Assembly (NCBI GenBank): GCA_043746815.1
Contig: JAYTQG010000007.1
Coordinates: 1 to 30,109, forward strand
Direction of reading: 5' to 3'
DNA length: 30,109 bases
Source of the DNA: JAYTQG01 sp043746815
GTDB lineage: Bacteria > Actinomycetota > Thermoleophilia > Miltoncostaeales > Miltoncostaeaceae
The first letter of the stretch is position 1. Every line of letters starts with the position of its first letter. Below are positions 23,674 through 30,109 of the stretch, piece after piece. The notes beneath the pieces were generated by a model. The model worked only from the letters and a program-made list of their open reading frames with translations, was not told where the DNA came from and did no database searches. Both the position numbers and the translations under genes were made by a program.

Positions 23674-24855
23674 GTGAACACTTTCGAATGGGCGCTCACA
23701 ACGGCCCTTGGCCTCAGTGTGCTCCTCTGCGCTGCGCTCGCACTCCGAAACCGTCAACTCGCGGGTCGGATTCGTTCGTTGACCGGTGGCATGATGGATC
23801 CGCTGACCGGCCTCCCGAACCGCACAGGATTTCACGCAACCCTCGCCGAGGAGGTTCGCGAGGCCCGCGCCGATGCCCGCGAGCTGAGCGTTGTCGTGAT
23901 TGACATCGACAATTTCGAGCAGCTGGATCACCGTCGCGGTCCGTTGGCTGGCGACGCCCTCGTGATCGAAGTTGCCAGCGGCCTTGGACACCATGCTCGC
24001 GCGCGCGACACCATCGCCAGACTCGGTGCGGGGGAGTTTGCGTGGATTCTTCCCGACACTGACCGTCGCACCGCGCACCGCGTGGTGGCCCGGGCACGGC
24101 TTGGAGTGGCGACTCCCACGGCTGGCGAACTCGGCCCCATTTTCCTGAGCGTAGGGATCGCCGATCTTGCCCGCGCGGGAACCGGGGAGCGCCTGTATCC
24201 ACGTGCGATCGAGGCACTCCAGGTCGCCCGTGAGCGTCGCGCACCGGCCGAGGCCGCCCCGAAAGAGAGCCCGCCACAGGTCGGAACGGAACTGAGTCGT
24301 CGTCCCCTGCAGCGCGTGCGCTCGATGGCGCGGGACGTTGATTCACGCGACGGAGGCGACGAACACTCAGCCCGTGTCGGAGATCTCGTCGCGGCGATGG
24401 CGGGCGCGATGGGCTGGGATGCGGCTGACGCAGCACGACTCCGCGACGCTGCCCTCGTCCATGACGTCGGCAAGTACGCCATCGACGGGAGTGTGGTCGG
24501 CAAACACACGGAACTCGATCCAGGTGAGCGAGCGCTCTTGGAGCGCCATCCCGTGGAAGGAGCCGCGATCGCGGGCGAGGTCCTCGACGATGATCAGGCC
24601 GCCTGGATCCGCCACCACCACGAGCGTTGGGATGGCACCGGCTATCCGGCTGGGCTCGGCGCGGAGGATATCCCGATGGGGTCGGCGATCATCGCGGTCG
24701 CTGAGGCGTGGGATGTCATCATCTCGGGGCGCCCCTATCAGGCGGCGCTCGTACCGGACCTCGCCTGGGAAGAACTTCGTCGTGGCGCGGGCACGCAATG
24801 GAGCCCCGCGGCAGTTGACGCGCTCGCGCGGGTACTACCGAAGCTGGGGGGGTAG
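23674..24855 (+). CDS. membrane GGDEF (degenerate) - HD-GYP signalling protein
   Basis: A 393-aa protein with an N-terminal membrane segment (about 7-25), a GGDEF domain (about 38-175) and an HD-GYP domain (about 225-390). The GGDEF part starts with DPLTGLPNR (42-50), but its active-site loop reads GAGEF (119-122 region) in place of GGDEF, so cyclase activity is unlikely and it may only sense GTP or c-di-GMP. The HD-GYP part keeps HSARVG (231), VHDVGK with the HD pair (263-264), and HHERWDGTGYP (315-325), so c-di-GMP phosphodiesterase activity is expected. The start is GTG at 23674; a GGAGG at 23644-23648 is too far to decide it. The 3' end overlaps convergent ispH by 21 bp. Confidence 0.88.
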   Translation: MNTFEWALTTALGLSVLLCAALALRNRQLAGRIRSLTGGMMDPLTGLPNRTGFHATLAEEVREARADARELSVVVIDIDNFEQLDHRRGPLAGDALVIEVASGLGHHARARDTIARLGAGEFAWILPDTDRRTAHRVVARARLGVATPTAGELGPIFLSVGIADLARAGTGERLYPRAIEALQVARERRAPAEAAPKESPPQVGTELSRRPLQRVRSMARDVDSRDGGDEHSARVGDLVAAMAGAMGWDAADAARLRDAALVHDVGKYAIDGSVVGKHTELDPGERALLERHPVEGAAIAGEVLDDDQAAWIRHHHERWDGTGYPAGLGAEDIPMGSAIIAVAEAWDVIISGRPYQAALVPDLAWEELRRGAGTQWSPAAVDALARVLPKLGG

Positions 24856-25770
24856 GGCGAACACGACGCCCTCGTCGCTGGGAATTTCTTCGCCACCACG
24901 GGCGTAACCCAGGGACTCAAGATAGTCGGCAACGGCTTGCACGAGTACATCAGGCGCTGATGCCCCGGCGGTCAGCCCCACATGCGCGGACCCGCTCAAC
25001 CATTTCGGGTCGATCTCGTCGACGTTGTCGATCAAATAGGCCTCGGCACCGCGCGCGCGCGCAACTTCGACAAGTCGAACCGAGTTCGAAGAGTTCTGCG
25101 AGCCGACAACCAGGACAAGATCGGCACCGCCCTCAACGACCTTGCTGACGGCATCCTGACGATTTTGGGTGGCGTAACAGATGTCGCCCGCCGTTGGCAT
25201 GGTGAGCGCCGGAAAGCGCCTCACGAGGACGGCCACAATGGCCGCCGTGTCATCCAGCGAAAGTGTCGTCTGAGTCGTCAAGGCAACGTTCGTCGGGTCC
25301 GAGACTTCGACACGCTCGGCGTCCTCAAGATTTTCAACGACCAGCACCTGCTCCGGGGCCTCGCCGCGCGTTCCGACCACCTCATCGTGATTGGCGTGGC
25401 CCACCAGAAACACCGTCGCACCCTTTGCAGCGTAGCGGCGGACCTCTGCATGCACCTTGTTGACGAGCGGACAGGTCGCGTCGATGACGCGCAACGAACG
25501 TGCTTCGCAGGCGCGAAACATCTCGGGAGACGAACCATGCGCCGAAAGGATGATCAGGCTTCCTTCAGGGACCTCATCTGGGCGTTCGACGAACACGGCA
25601 CCCTTTTCCGCGAGCGTTCGGACGACGTACTGGTTGTGAACGATCTCTCCACGAACGTAGACCGGTGCCCCGTGTTCGGCGAGTGCACGTTCCACGATTT
25701 CGATTGCCCGATCAACGCCCGCGCAATATCCACGGGGGGCAACCAACTCCAATGCGGCGGCTTCGGTCAT
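24835..25770 (-). CDS. ispH: 4-hydroxy-3-methylbut-2-enyl diphosphate reductase
   Basis: A 311-aa iron-sulfur enzyme, the last step of the MEP pathway, giving IPP and DMAPP from HMBPP. All three cluster cysteines are present: Cys16 in RGYCAGV, Cys100 in DATCPLV and Cys198 in GDICYATQNR. Substrate-binding residues are visible in EIVHNQYV (His45), LSAHGSS (His78), GHANHDE, TTQTTLS and VGSQNSSNS. The length is standard. The ATG at 25770 follows a TACGCT box by 7 nt, suggesting a leaderless transcript. It is divergent from the alpha/beta hydrolase across 20 bp and overlaps the HD-GYP gene tail to tail. No other MEP gene is in the window. Confidence 0.97.
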   Translation of the reverse strand: MTEAAALELVAPRGYCAGVDRAIEIVERALAEHGAPVYVRGEIVHNQYVVRTLAEKGAVFVERPDEVPEGSLIILSAHGSSPEMFRACEARSLRVIDATCPLVNKVHAEVRRYAAKGATVFLVGHANHDEVVGTRGEAPEQVLVVENLEDAERVEVSDPTNVALTTQTTLSLDDTAAIVAVLVRRFPALTMPTAGDICYATQNRQDAVSKVVEGGADLVLVVGSQNSSNSVRLVEVARARGAEAYLIDNVDEIDPKWLSGSAHVGLTAGASAPDVLVQAVADYLESLGYARGGEEIPSDEGVVFALPPQLR

Positions 25771-25776
25771 TGTCGC

Positions 25777-25783
25777 TAGCGTA
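25777..25783. promoter_or_regulatory. overlapping divergent -10 boxes (TAGCGT plus, TACGCT minus)
   Basis: The plus strand reads TAGCGTA. Bases 25777-25782 give TAGCGT on the plus strand, 8 nt before the hydrolase ATG. Bases 25778-25783 give TACGCT on the minus strand, 7 nt before the ispH ATG. The boxes share five of six positions. The whole intergenic gap is 20 bp, so both transcripts must be leaderless or nearly so. Confidence 0.55.
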
Positions 25784-25790
25784 CCCGACC

Positions 25791-26603
25791 ATGCCGCTCG
25801 CGCTTTCCACTGTTGGCTCGGGACCGAGCGTCATCCTGCTTCACGGATGGACCGGCTTCAAGGAGGCCTGGGGTGACCTCCCGGCGGCAATTGCGGCTGC
25901 TGGCATGTGCGCCATCACCGTCGATCTCCCAGGGTGGGGGGCGTCTCCCGAGTCACCACGCCAACGCCGCGATGCCTGGGGGTATGCGGATGCGCTGGAC
26001 GTGCTCATCGATCAGTATGCGCCGGTCGCCGTCATCGGCCATTCCATGGGCGGGCAGGTGGCGGTTGTCGTCGCGCATCGCTGGCCGGGACGAATTTCGC
26101 GCCTGGTGCTGATCGCCACGCCGGTCGTTCCCGCGCACCGGGGGTGGCAGCGCCCGAAAACGCTCGTCCACGTCGTTGGCCTCCCCGTGATCGGCCGCCA
26201 CATTGCCCGGATCGGCATGTTTGTCATGGCACACCGCCGCCAGCGGGTAATTGCGTCATACACTCGCTCGGTCTTCGACCCCAGCGCCATGGAGGGTAAC
26301 CCCCGTTGGGAGGGACTGGCGAATCAGACACTTCAAGGGCTCCGTTCGACGTCGACTGCTCAGATGGCTGAGTCGCTTCAAAACGTTGCCCGCACAGACC
26401 TTCGACCCCTGCTCGGGGAGATTCGTTGCCCGACCCTCGTGGTATTTGGGGAGCGCGATCGGTCGGTCAATCCAGCGAATGCACCAACCATCGGACGACT
26501 GATTCCAGGCGCCGAGGTGCTGCCAGTCGAGCGAGCCGCCCACCTTCCATTTCTTGAGCGACCGGAGACCGTGATCCCTGCCATCGTGACATTCCTTTCA
26601 TGA
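25791..26603 (+). CDS. alpha/beta-fold hydrolase
   Basis: A 270-aa hydrolase of the alpha/beta fold. The oxyanion region HGWTG (19-23), the nucleophile elbow GHSMGG (Ser85), the acid in FGERDRSV (about Asp222) and the histidine in AAHLPF (His251) make a full triad. A cap region follows the nucleophile (about 120-190). No signal peptide is present, so it should be cytosolic. Substrate cannot be read; the pattern suits esterases, lipases and C-C hydrolases alike. The start is ATG at 25791, very close to the divergent ispH promoter. It overlaps the inositol-phosphatase-family gene by 4 nt (ATGA), so the two are probably co-translated. Confidence 0.9.
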   Translation: MPLALSTVGSGPSVILLHGWTGFKEAWGDLPAAIAAAGMCAITVDLPGWGASPESPRQRRDAWGYADALDVLIDQYAPVAVIGHSMGGQVAVVVAHRWPGRISRLVLIATPVVPAHRGWQRPKTLVHVVGLPVIGRHIARIGMFVMAHRRQRVIASYTRSVFDPSAMEGNPRWEGLANQTLQGLRSTSTAQMAESLQNVARTDLRPLLGEIRCPTLVVFGERDRSVNPANAPTIGRLIPGAEVLPVERAAHLPFLERPETVIPAIVTFLS

Positions 26604-27370
26604 CCGCCGATCTTGCGGCTCTTGCGGAGCGCCTTGCCCAGGAAGCGGGTGAGCTGCTGCTGAAACGTTTTCGGGGCCCCGCGAGCGGTGTTGCGACGAA
26701 GAGCTCAGCCGTGGATCCGGTCAGTGACGCGGACCGGGCTGCTGAGGACCACATTGTCACCGCCTTGCGATCGCTTCGGCCAGCCGACGCCATCTTGGCC
26801 GAGGAGGGTGCCTCCGCCCCGGGGGAAAGTGGCCTGAGGTGGATCATCGATCCCCTTGATGGCACCGTGAACTACCTCTACGGCATCCCGAACTGGTCGG
26901 TGAGCATTGCGTGCGTCGATGCAACGGGGACGCTCATCGGTTGCGTGCATCATCCGACGGCCGGAGAGACGTTCCTCGCGGTCCGCGGTGAGGGGGCGAC
27001 CCTGAACGGCGCGCCGCTCGCTATCGCCGGGGGCGTGCCGATGGACCGGGCGCTCATCGCGACGGGGTTCGCGTACGACCTCGCGGCCCGCACCCGGTGG
27101 GCCGAGCGGATGCCTGCCTTGCTCTCCTCGGTGCGCGACATCCGGCGTGCCGGTTCGGCTGCGCTCGACCTCTGCTGGGTCGCCGCCGGACGCGTGGACG
27201 CCTACATTGAGCGGAGCGTTTCACCGTGGGATTGGATGGCTGGGGCGCTTGTCGTCAGCGAAGCGGGGGGCGAGGTTGTCGAGCTGCCAGGGACAGAAAC
27301 CGAGCCCTTTGGCGTAATCGCCGCACGTCCGGGATTGTCGGAGCCCCTCGGTGAGCTGATGCGGGACTGA
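26600..27370 (+). CDS. inositol monophosphatase family protein
   Basis: A 256-aa Mg-dependent phosphatase of the inositol monophosphatase superfamily (SuhB, HisN and CysQ relatives). Metal ligands are visible in AEEG (Glu68-69), WIIDPLDGTVNY (Asp84, Asp87) and the second motif WDWMAGALVVSEAGG near residue 214. DPVSDADRAAED (39-50) matches the conserved threonine/aspartate region. The alpha/beta hydrolase upstream overlaps by ATGA, but no shared pathway is obvious. Substrate may be inositol phosphate, histidinol phosphate or 3'-phosphoadenosine phosphate; the motifs alone do not decide. It is followed by a 143-bp gap with hairpins. Confidence 0.93.
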   Translation: MTADLAALAERLAQEAGELLLKRFRGPASGVATKSSAVDPVSDADRAAEDHIVTALRSLRPADAILAEEGASAPGESGLRWIIDPLDGTVNYLYGIPNWSVSIACVDATGTLIGCVHHPTAGETFLAVRGEGATLNGAPLAIAGGVPMDRALIATGFAYDLAARTRWAERMPALLSSVRDIRRAGSAALDLCWVAAGRVDAYIERSVSPWDWMAGALVVSEAGGEVVELPGTETEPFGVIAARPGLSEPLGELMRD

Positions 27371-27406
27371 CCTACCCGCCTGTCAACGGACACACCCCTA
27401 ACACAT

Positions 27407-27503
27407 GGTTCACCGCGCCGTAACGTGGTTGGAACCCCGATTTAACCGGGAGGTGGTCCGGGGTGGCCCCTAAAAATTTGGCGCTCTGAGGGTTGCCATA
27501 ACC
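27407..27503 (+). promoter_or_regulatory. structured leader candidate with competing stems
   Basis: Several stems share bases. GGTTC (27407-27411) can pair with GAACC (27432-27436), extended by ACC/GGT. ACCCCG (27434-27439) can pair with CGGGGT (27459-27464), enclosing ACC-GGGA-GGT (27445-27454) with a GNRA loop. GGGG (27460-27463) can also pair with CCCC (27467-27470). The first and second stems share 27434-27436, and the second and third share 27460-27463, so they exclude each other. GGTT/AACC (27491-27503) forms a last small stem. This could be a switch-like leader of the next gene or a terminator of the previous one. It matches no riboswitch class I recognise. Confidence 0.35.
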
Positions 27504-27513
27504 TTGGATTTCA

Positions 27514-28458
27514 GTGAAGCTCGGCAGCATGTTTCAGATCGTGAACCTCCCCACGAATGGTGCGACCGACGCGTACGGCGGTGCGATCCGGGAGTTGGTC
27601 CTCGCAAACCCTGGGTCCCCCGTCACCATCGCCAGCGAGTTCCGCCCCGGCGACAACGCGTTCTACCGGGCGGTGCCCGATGCCCGGTGGACCCGAATCG
27701 TCCGCCCCTTGCGCGTTGACGGGAGTGGTCGGTTTAATCCGGCCAGCCCCGCCGCGAATGGCGTTGCAATGGCGGATGAGGTCGCTGCCTCGCTGCTCGG
27801 CGCACGCGGCCCCACCCCTGCGCGGGTAATGATCGACGAGCTTTCCTCCGTGTCGCGGGCACACGTGGATGCCTTTGCCGTGCGGATGGCGACGCACCAG
27901 GCGGCGTCCCCGGCGCTCCAAAACCGCTGGGGCGTCTTCTTGGTTCACGGCCGCAACGTCTCCTACGCGGCGTACGAGTCGGTCCTCGTTCGGTTCATGA
28001 GCCAACGGGCAATCATCACGCCTGAGTTGTATGCCTCCTACACGGACTACTGTCGGGACGGCGGGGACAACTACCTGCGTAGTTTTTTCTTCGAGGGAGA
28101 GTCCGCGCGCGCTACTCGGGGGAGACGCTTCTCCTATCTTTGGCAACTCGCTGGGCGCTTTCAGAACCCGCCTCAGCCACTCTCCGTGCTGTTCGGAGTG
28201 ACGGACCCACACGTTGGAGGGCGCTACCCGCTCTTTTTCATCGACCGGATGTTCCAGGTCTGGATGTCCGATCCGCGCTTTCGCCAGGTGCTCGCGGCAG
28301 CGAACGGCGGGGCCGGATCGTGGAAATGGGAGTGGCGCCGCGATGTTGCGTTTCGGGTCGGCAGCAGTACCCGGGATTCCGCGTTCCGTGCCTCGTGGCA
28401 GTGGTATGGAGCAGGGAACGTTGCGCGTCGCCCAGGGGTACGCGCGACGATCTGCTGA
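27514..28458 (+). CDS. uncharacterised protein (314 aa)
   Basis: I do not recognise this protein. It has no signal peptide or membrane segment, is rich in aromatic residues and Arg, and shows an even fold-like pattern: MFQIVNLP, then PVTIASEFRPGDNAFY, RVMIDELSS (about 105-113), a mid-section YASYTDYCRDGGDNYL, and PLFFIDRMFQVWMSD late. The E in MIDELSS and the surrounding strand order might suit a glycosidase-like barrel, but this is a guess. The start may be GTG at 27514 or ATG at 27529; an in-frame stop at 27499 limits extension. Codon use is like the neighbours. It follows a possibly structured leader and ends 6 nt from the convergent second L,D-transpeptidase. Confidence 0.75.
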   Translation: MKLGSMFQIVNLPTNGATDAYGGAIRELVLANPGSPVTIASEFRPGDNAFYRAVPDARWTRIVRPLRVDGSGRFNPASPAANGVAMADEVAASLLGARGPTPARVMIDELSSVSRAHVDAFAVRMATHQAASPALQNRWGVFLVHGRNVSYAAYESVLVRFMSQRAIITPELYASYTDYCRDGGDNYLRSFFFEGESARATRGRRFSYLWQLAGRFQNPPQPLSVLFGVTDPHVGGRYPLFFIDRMFQVWMSDPRFRQVLAAANGGAGSWKWEWRRDVAFRVGSSTRDSAFRASWQWYGAGNVARRPGVRATIC

Positions 28459-28464
28459 GCGGGA

Positions 28465-29229
28465 TCAGTCGTCGACGATGTCGACCGGCGTTCCTCCCTT
28501 TGCCACCTTCGCGATCGCAGCAACCGAATCGTTGGTCACCCGAACGCATCCGTGACTGACAGCTTTTCCAATGACGCTCGCGTCCGGCCATCCGTGGATC
28601 GCCACCGTGCCGGGTCCCGCACCGAAGGTCTTGAACACACTGCTGTACGCCGTGAGCGTCAAGATCCACGGCCCGTATGTCGCTGCCTCGGAGCCCTTGG
28701 TGGGGTATGGGTCCTGGATTGAGAAGCGACCGATCGGCGTTGGAGTGCCTCCCGTCCCCACCGCCGCCGGATAGCTACCCGTAAGGGCACCCTTGTTATA
28801 CGTCTCAACGACGCGGCTCTTGAGGCGAACCTTGATTCGGGCATTCGTCGACGCCAACATGACCGCTGCCCGTGGAAGCCAGCCAGCCCGGCCATTCGGG
28901 CGCCCCGGCAGACGGACCTTGACCCAGTCCACCTGGCCCTTGGCGTTGACGTTCATGCCCTCGACGAGCAGGACGTTGTCGCTGCGTGAGTAGGCGGTGT
29001 AGAAGGAGACATCTGCAACTTTCGCTGCGCGTGGTGCCGGTGACTTCCGGGCGATCGCCGGGTACAGCACGGTGGCGGTCTGTGACGCGACGCTGTCAGG
29101 CGCTGCGGCGGCCGGAGCGGTTGCGGCCGGGGTTGTTGCATCCGCGAGGAGCACTGAAGGACCGGCGCCGAGGATAAACACCGATGCGAGTAGCAGCAGT
29201 CGGGCGCGTCGAGATTTGGCGTCGATCAT
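28465..29229 (-). CDS. secreted L,D-transpeptidase (YkuD), copy 2
   Basis: A 254-aa exported transpeptidase. The signal peptide is clear (SRRARLLLLASVFILGAG, cleavage near VLLADA), then an Ala/Thr/Pro-rich linker, an SH3-like region ending in RPNGRAGWLPRA (about 110-121), and the YkuD domain with conserved His in AIHGWPD (about His212) and active-site Cys in SHGCVRV (Cys228). It probably makes 3-3 cross-links in peptidoglycan. The ATG at 29229 has a good GGAG 7 nt upstream, unlike the leaderless genes around it. It shares the SH3-like/YkuD layout with the copy at 17324, though sequence identity looks modest, so an old duplication or independent recruitment is possible. Confidence 0.93.
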   Translation of the reverse strand: MIDAKSRRARLLLLASVFILGAGPSVLLADATTPAATAPAAAAPDSVASQTATVLYPAIARKSPAPRAAKVADVSFYTAYSRSDNVLLVEGMNVNAKGQVDWVKVRLPGRPNGRAGWLPRAAVMLASTNARIKVRLKSRVVETYNKGALTGSYPAAVGTGGTPTPIGRFSIQDPYPTKGSEAATYGPWILTLTAYSSVFKTFGAGPGTVAIHGWPDASVIGKAVSHGCVRVTNDSVAAIAKVAKGGTPVDIVDD

Positions 29230-29309
29230 CGGAAACTCCAGGGATCGCGGTTCGCCCGTTCCGGCACTACGGACGCGGGTGCTGGTTTACCAGGTGCGCC
29301 AGTGAGGCT

Positions 29310-29335
29310 AGCGGGGGCCGCGGCGGACCCCCGCT
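29310..29335 (-). terminator. acnA: 8-bp GC-rich hairpin after the aconitase gene
   Basis: AGCGGGGG (29310-29317) and CCCCCGCT (29328-29335) form a perfect 8-bp stem with a 10-nt loop, 24 nt past the aconitase stop on the minus strand. There is no U-tract, as with the other strong hairpins here. The rest of the 130-bp gap should hold the promoter of the second L,D-transpeptidase. Confidence 0.6.
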
Positions 29336-29359
29336 GAACTCATCGAATGCTTACGTGAC

Positions 29360-30109
29360 TCAGCTGGCAACGGTCTCGCGGTAGAGACGCCTCAGTACCG
29401 TCGGCAAAATGCCGCCATTCTTGAGGTAGTTGAGGTCCGTCGGGCCGTCGACACGCGCGAGCGCCTGGAAGGAACGCTCAGTTCCATCCTCGTCAGTGAC
29501 ACCAATCGTCAAAACCTGGCGGGGTTGAAGCTCGCCAAGCGTCGGGAACGAAAAGGTCTCCCGTCCGCTCAGGCCAAGCGATGTGTGGCTTTCTCCCGGA
29601 AGGAATTGCAGGGGCAAGACCCCCATTCCGACGAGGTTGCCGCGGTGGATCCGCTCGAAGGACTCGGCGATGACTGCGCGGACACCGAGGAGCAGCGTGC
29701 CCTTTGCGGCCCAGTCGCGGCTGGATCCAGTTCCGTACTCCTTACCGGCCAGCACGATGAGCGGGGTGCCCTCCTGCTCGTAGCGCATTGCTGCGTCGTA
29801 GACGGACGTCTCGTCCCCCGTCGGAAGGTGGACGGTCCAGTTGCCCTCTTTGCCTCCGGCAAGGCCATTGCGAAGGCGAATGTTCGCGAAGGTTCCGCGC
29901 ATCATCACTTCATGGTTGCCCCGCCGCGAGCCGTAGCTGTTGAAATCGCGCGGCTGGACGCCATTCTCGACGAGGTACTTACCCGCCGGGGAACTCGTCG
30001 CGATGTTTCCGGCCGGCGAGATGTGGTCGGTCGTGACCGAGTCGCCAAGGACCAGGAGTGCCCGAGCCGCAGCGATGTCTGGAAGGCCTGGGGCTTCTGG
30101 CGACAGGTT
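29360..30109 (-). CDS. acnA: aconitate hydratase, C-terminal part (5' end outside window)
   Basis: The last 249 residues of an AcnA-type aconitase, which interconverts citrate and isocitrate in the TCA cycle. The gene enters from the right edge; the full protein is usually about 900 aa. The visible part is the swivelling domain 4, opening with LVLGDSVTTDHISPAG, then NSYGSRRGNHEVMMRGTF, VLAGKEYGTGSSRDWAAKG with the active-site Ser/Arg, and AESFERIHRGNLVGMGVLPLQF. The 4Fe-4S cysteines lie in the missing part. The stop at 29360 is followed by a strong hairpin. With malate synthase at the other end of the window it points to a glyoxylate bypass. An in-frame ATG at 29908 is internal, not the start. 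Confidence 0.97.
   Translation of the reverse strand, partial: NLSPEAPGLPDIAAARALLVLGDSVTTDHISPAGNIATSSPAGKYLVENGVQPRDFNSYGSRRGNHEVMMRGTFANIRLRNGLAGGKEGNWTVHLPTGDETSVYDAAMRYEQEGTPLIVLAGKEYGTGSSRDWAAKGTLLLGVRAVIAESFERIHRGNLVGMGVLPLQFLPGESHTSLGLSGRETFSFPTLGELQPRQVLTIGVTDEDGTERSFQALARVDGPTDLNYLKNGGILPTVLRRLYRETVAS

Noticed and set aside
27371..27513. Cyclic-di-AMP or cyclic-di-GMP riboswitch before the orphan gene
   Set aside because: The conserved core sequences of those classes as I know them are not present, so only an unnamed structured leader is reported.
1..30109. Mobile element, prophage, CRISPR array or tRNA gene
   Set aside because: No integrase, transposase, direct-repeat array or tRNA-like cloverleaf was seen, and all gaps are short and flanked by core genes.

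Overview
The window is high-GC bacterial chromosome, densely packed with genes on both strands. Several traits point to an actinobacterium: many GTG/TTG starts, ATGA/GTGA stop-start overlaps, apparently leaderless starts with a TANNNT -10 box 6-8 nt upstream, a HemQ-type coproheme decarboxylase, a LytR_C protein and an LLM (luciferase-like, possibly F420-dependent) oxidoreductase. A deep lineage such as Thermoleophilia is a guess; the sequence does not settle the class. Gene content is mostly core metabolism and cell envelope. I see no rRNA, tRNA, CRISPR, insertion sequence or prophage, and no gene-free stretch over 300 bp (the longest is 280 bp, 12983-13262).

Layout. 1-1385 (-): malate synthase A, cut by the left edge. 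1444-6459 (-): a likely operon of an 80-aa coiled-coil-like protein, a PDZ-less membrane-anchored HtrA-type protease, a MoxR AAA+ ATPase, a DUF58 protein and two membrane-anchored VWA proteins. The last four overlap or nearly touch. 6486-7088 (+): histidine phosphatase, divergent from that operon over a 26-bp promoter. 7303-9819 (-): SF2 DEAH-type helicase with a long unassigned C-terminal half and two poly-Arg tracts. 10015-12982 (+): a LytR_C membrane protein, then an unusual single-ORF fusion of an LLM oxidoreductase with a benzoate-CoA-ligase-like enzyme. 13263-15350 (-): UvrD/PcrA-like helicase. 15453-16607 (+): geranylgeranyl-reductase-family flavoprotein, overlapping tail to tail with a DedA protein (16579-17193 -). 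17324-18115 (+): L,D-transpeptidase.

18226-23593 (+) is a run of six genes: an 85-aa protein, a multi-pass membrane protein, a secreted PQQ-type sugar dehydrogenase, a Tat-exported beta-propeller, HemQ, and a UDP-sugar pyrophosphorylase. Then come a GGDEF(degenerate)/HD-GYP protein (+), IspH (-), and a divergent pair of alpha/beta hydrolase and inositol-monophosphatase-family enzyme (+). A short leader with competing stems precedes an unrecognised 314-aa protein (27514-28458 +). The window ends with a second L,D-transpeptidase (-) and aconitase (-, cut by the right edge).

The genes suggest an aerobic heterotroph with a glyoxylate bypass and TCA cycle (malate synthase, aconitase), the coproporphyrin-dependent heme route, the MEP isoprenoid route, 3-3 cross-linked peptidoglycan and c-di-GMP turnover. 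The items most worth following up are the oxidoreductase-CoA ligase fusion, the poly-Arg helicase, the protease-MoxR-VWA operon, the switch-like leader with its orphan protein, and the recurring leaderless and overlapping divergent promoters.
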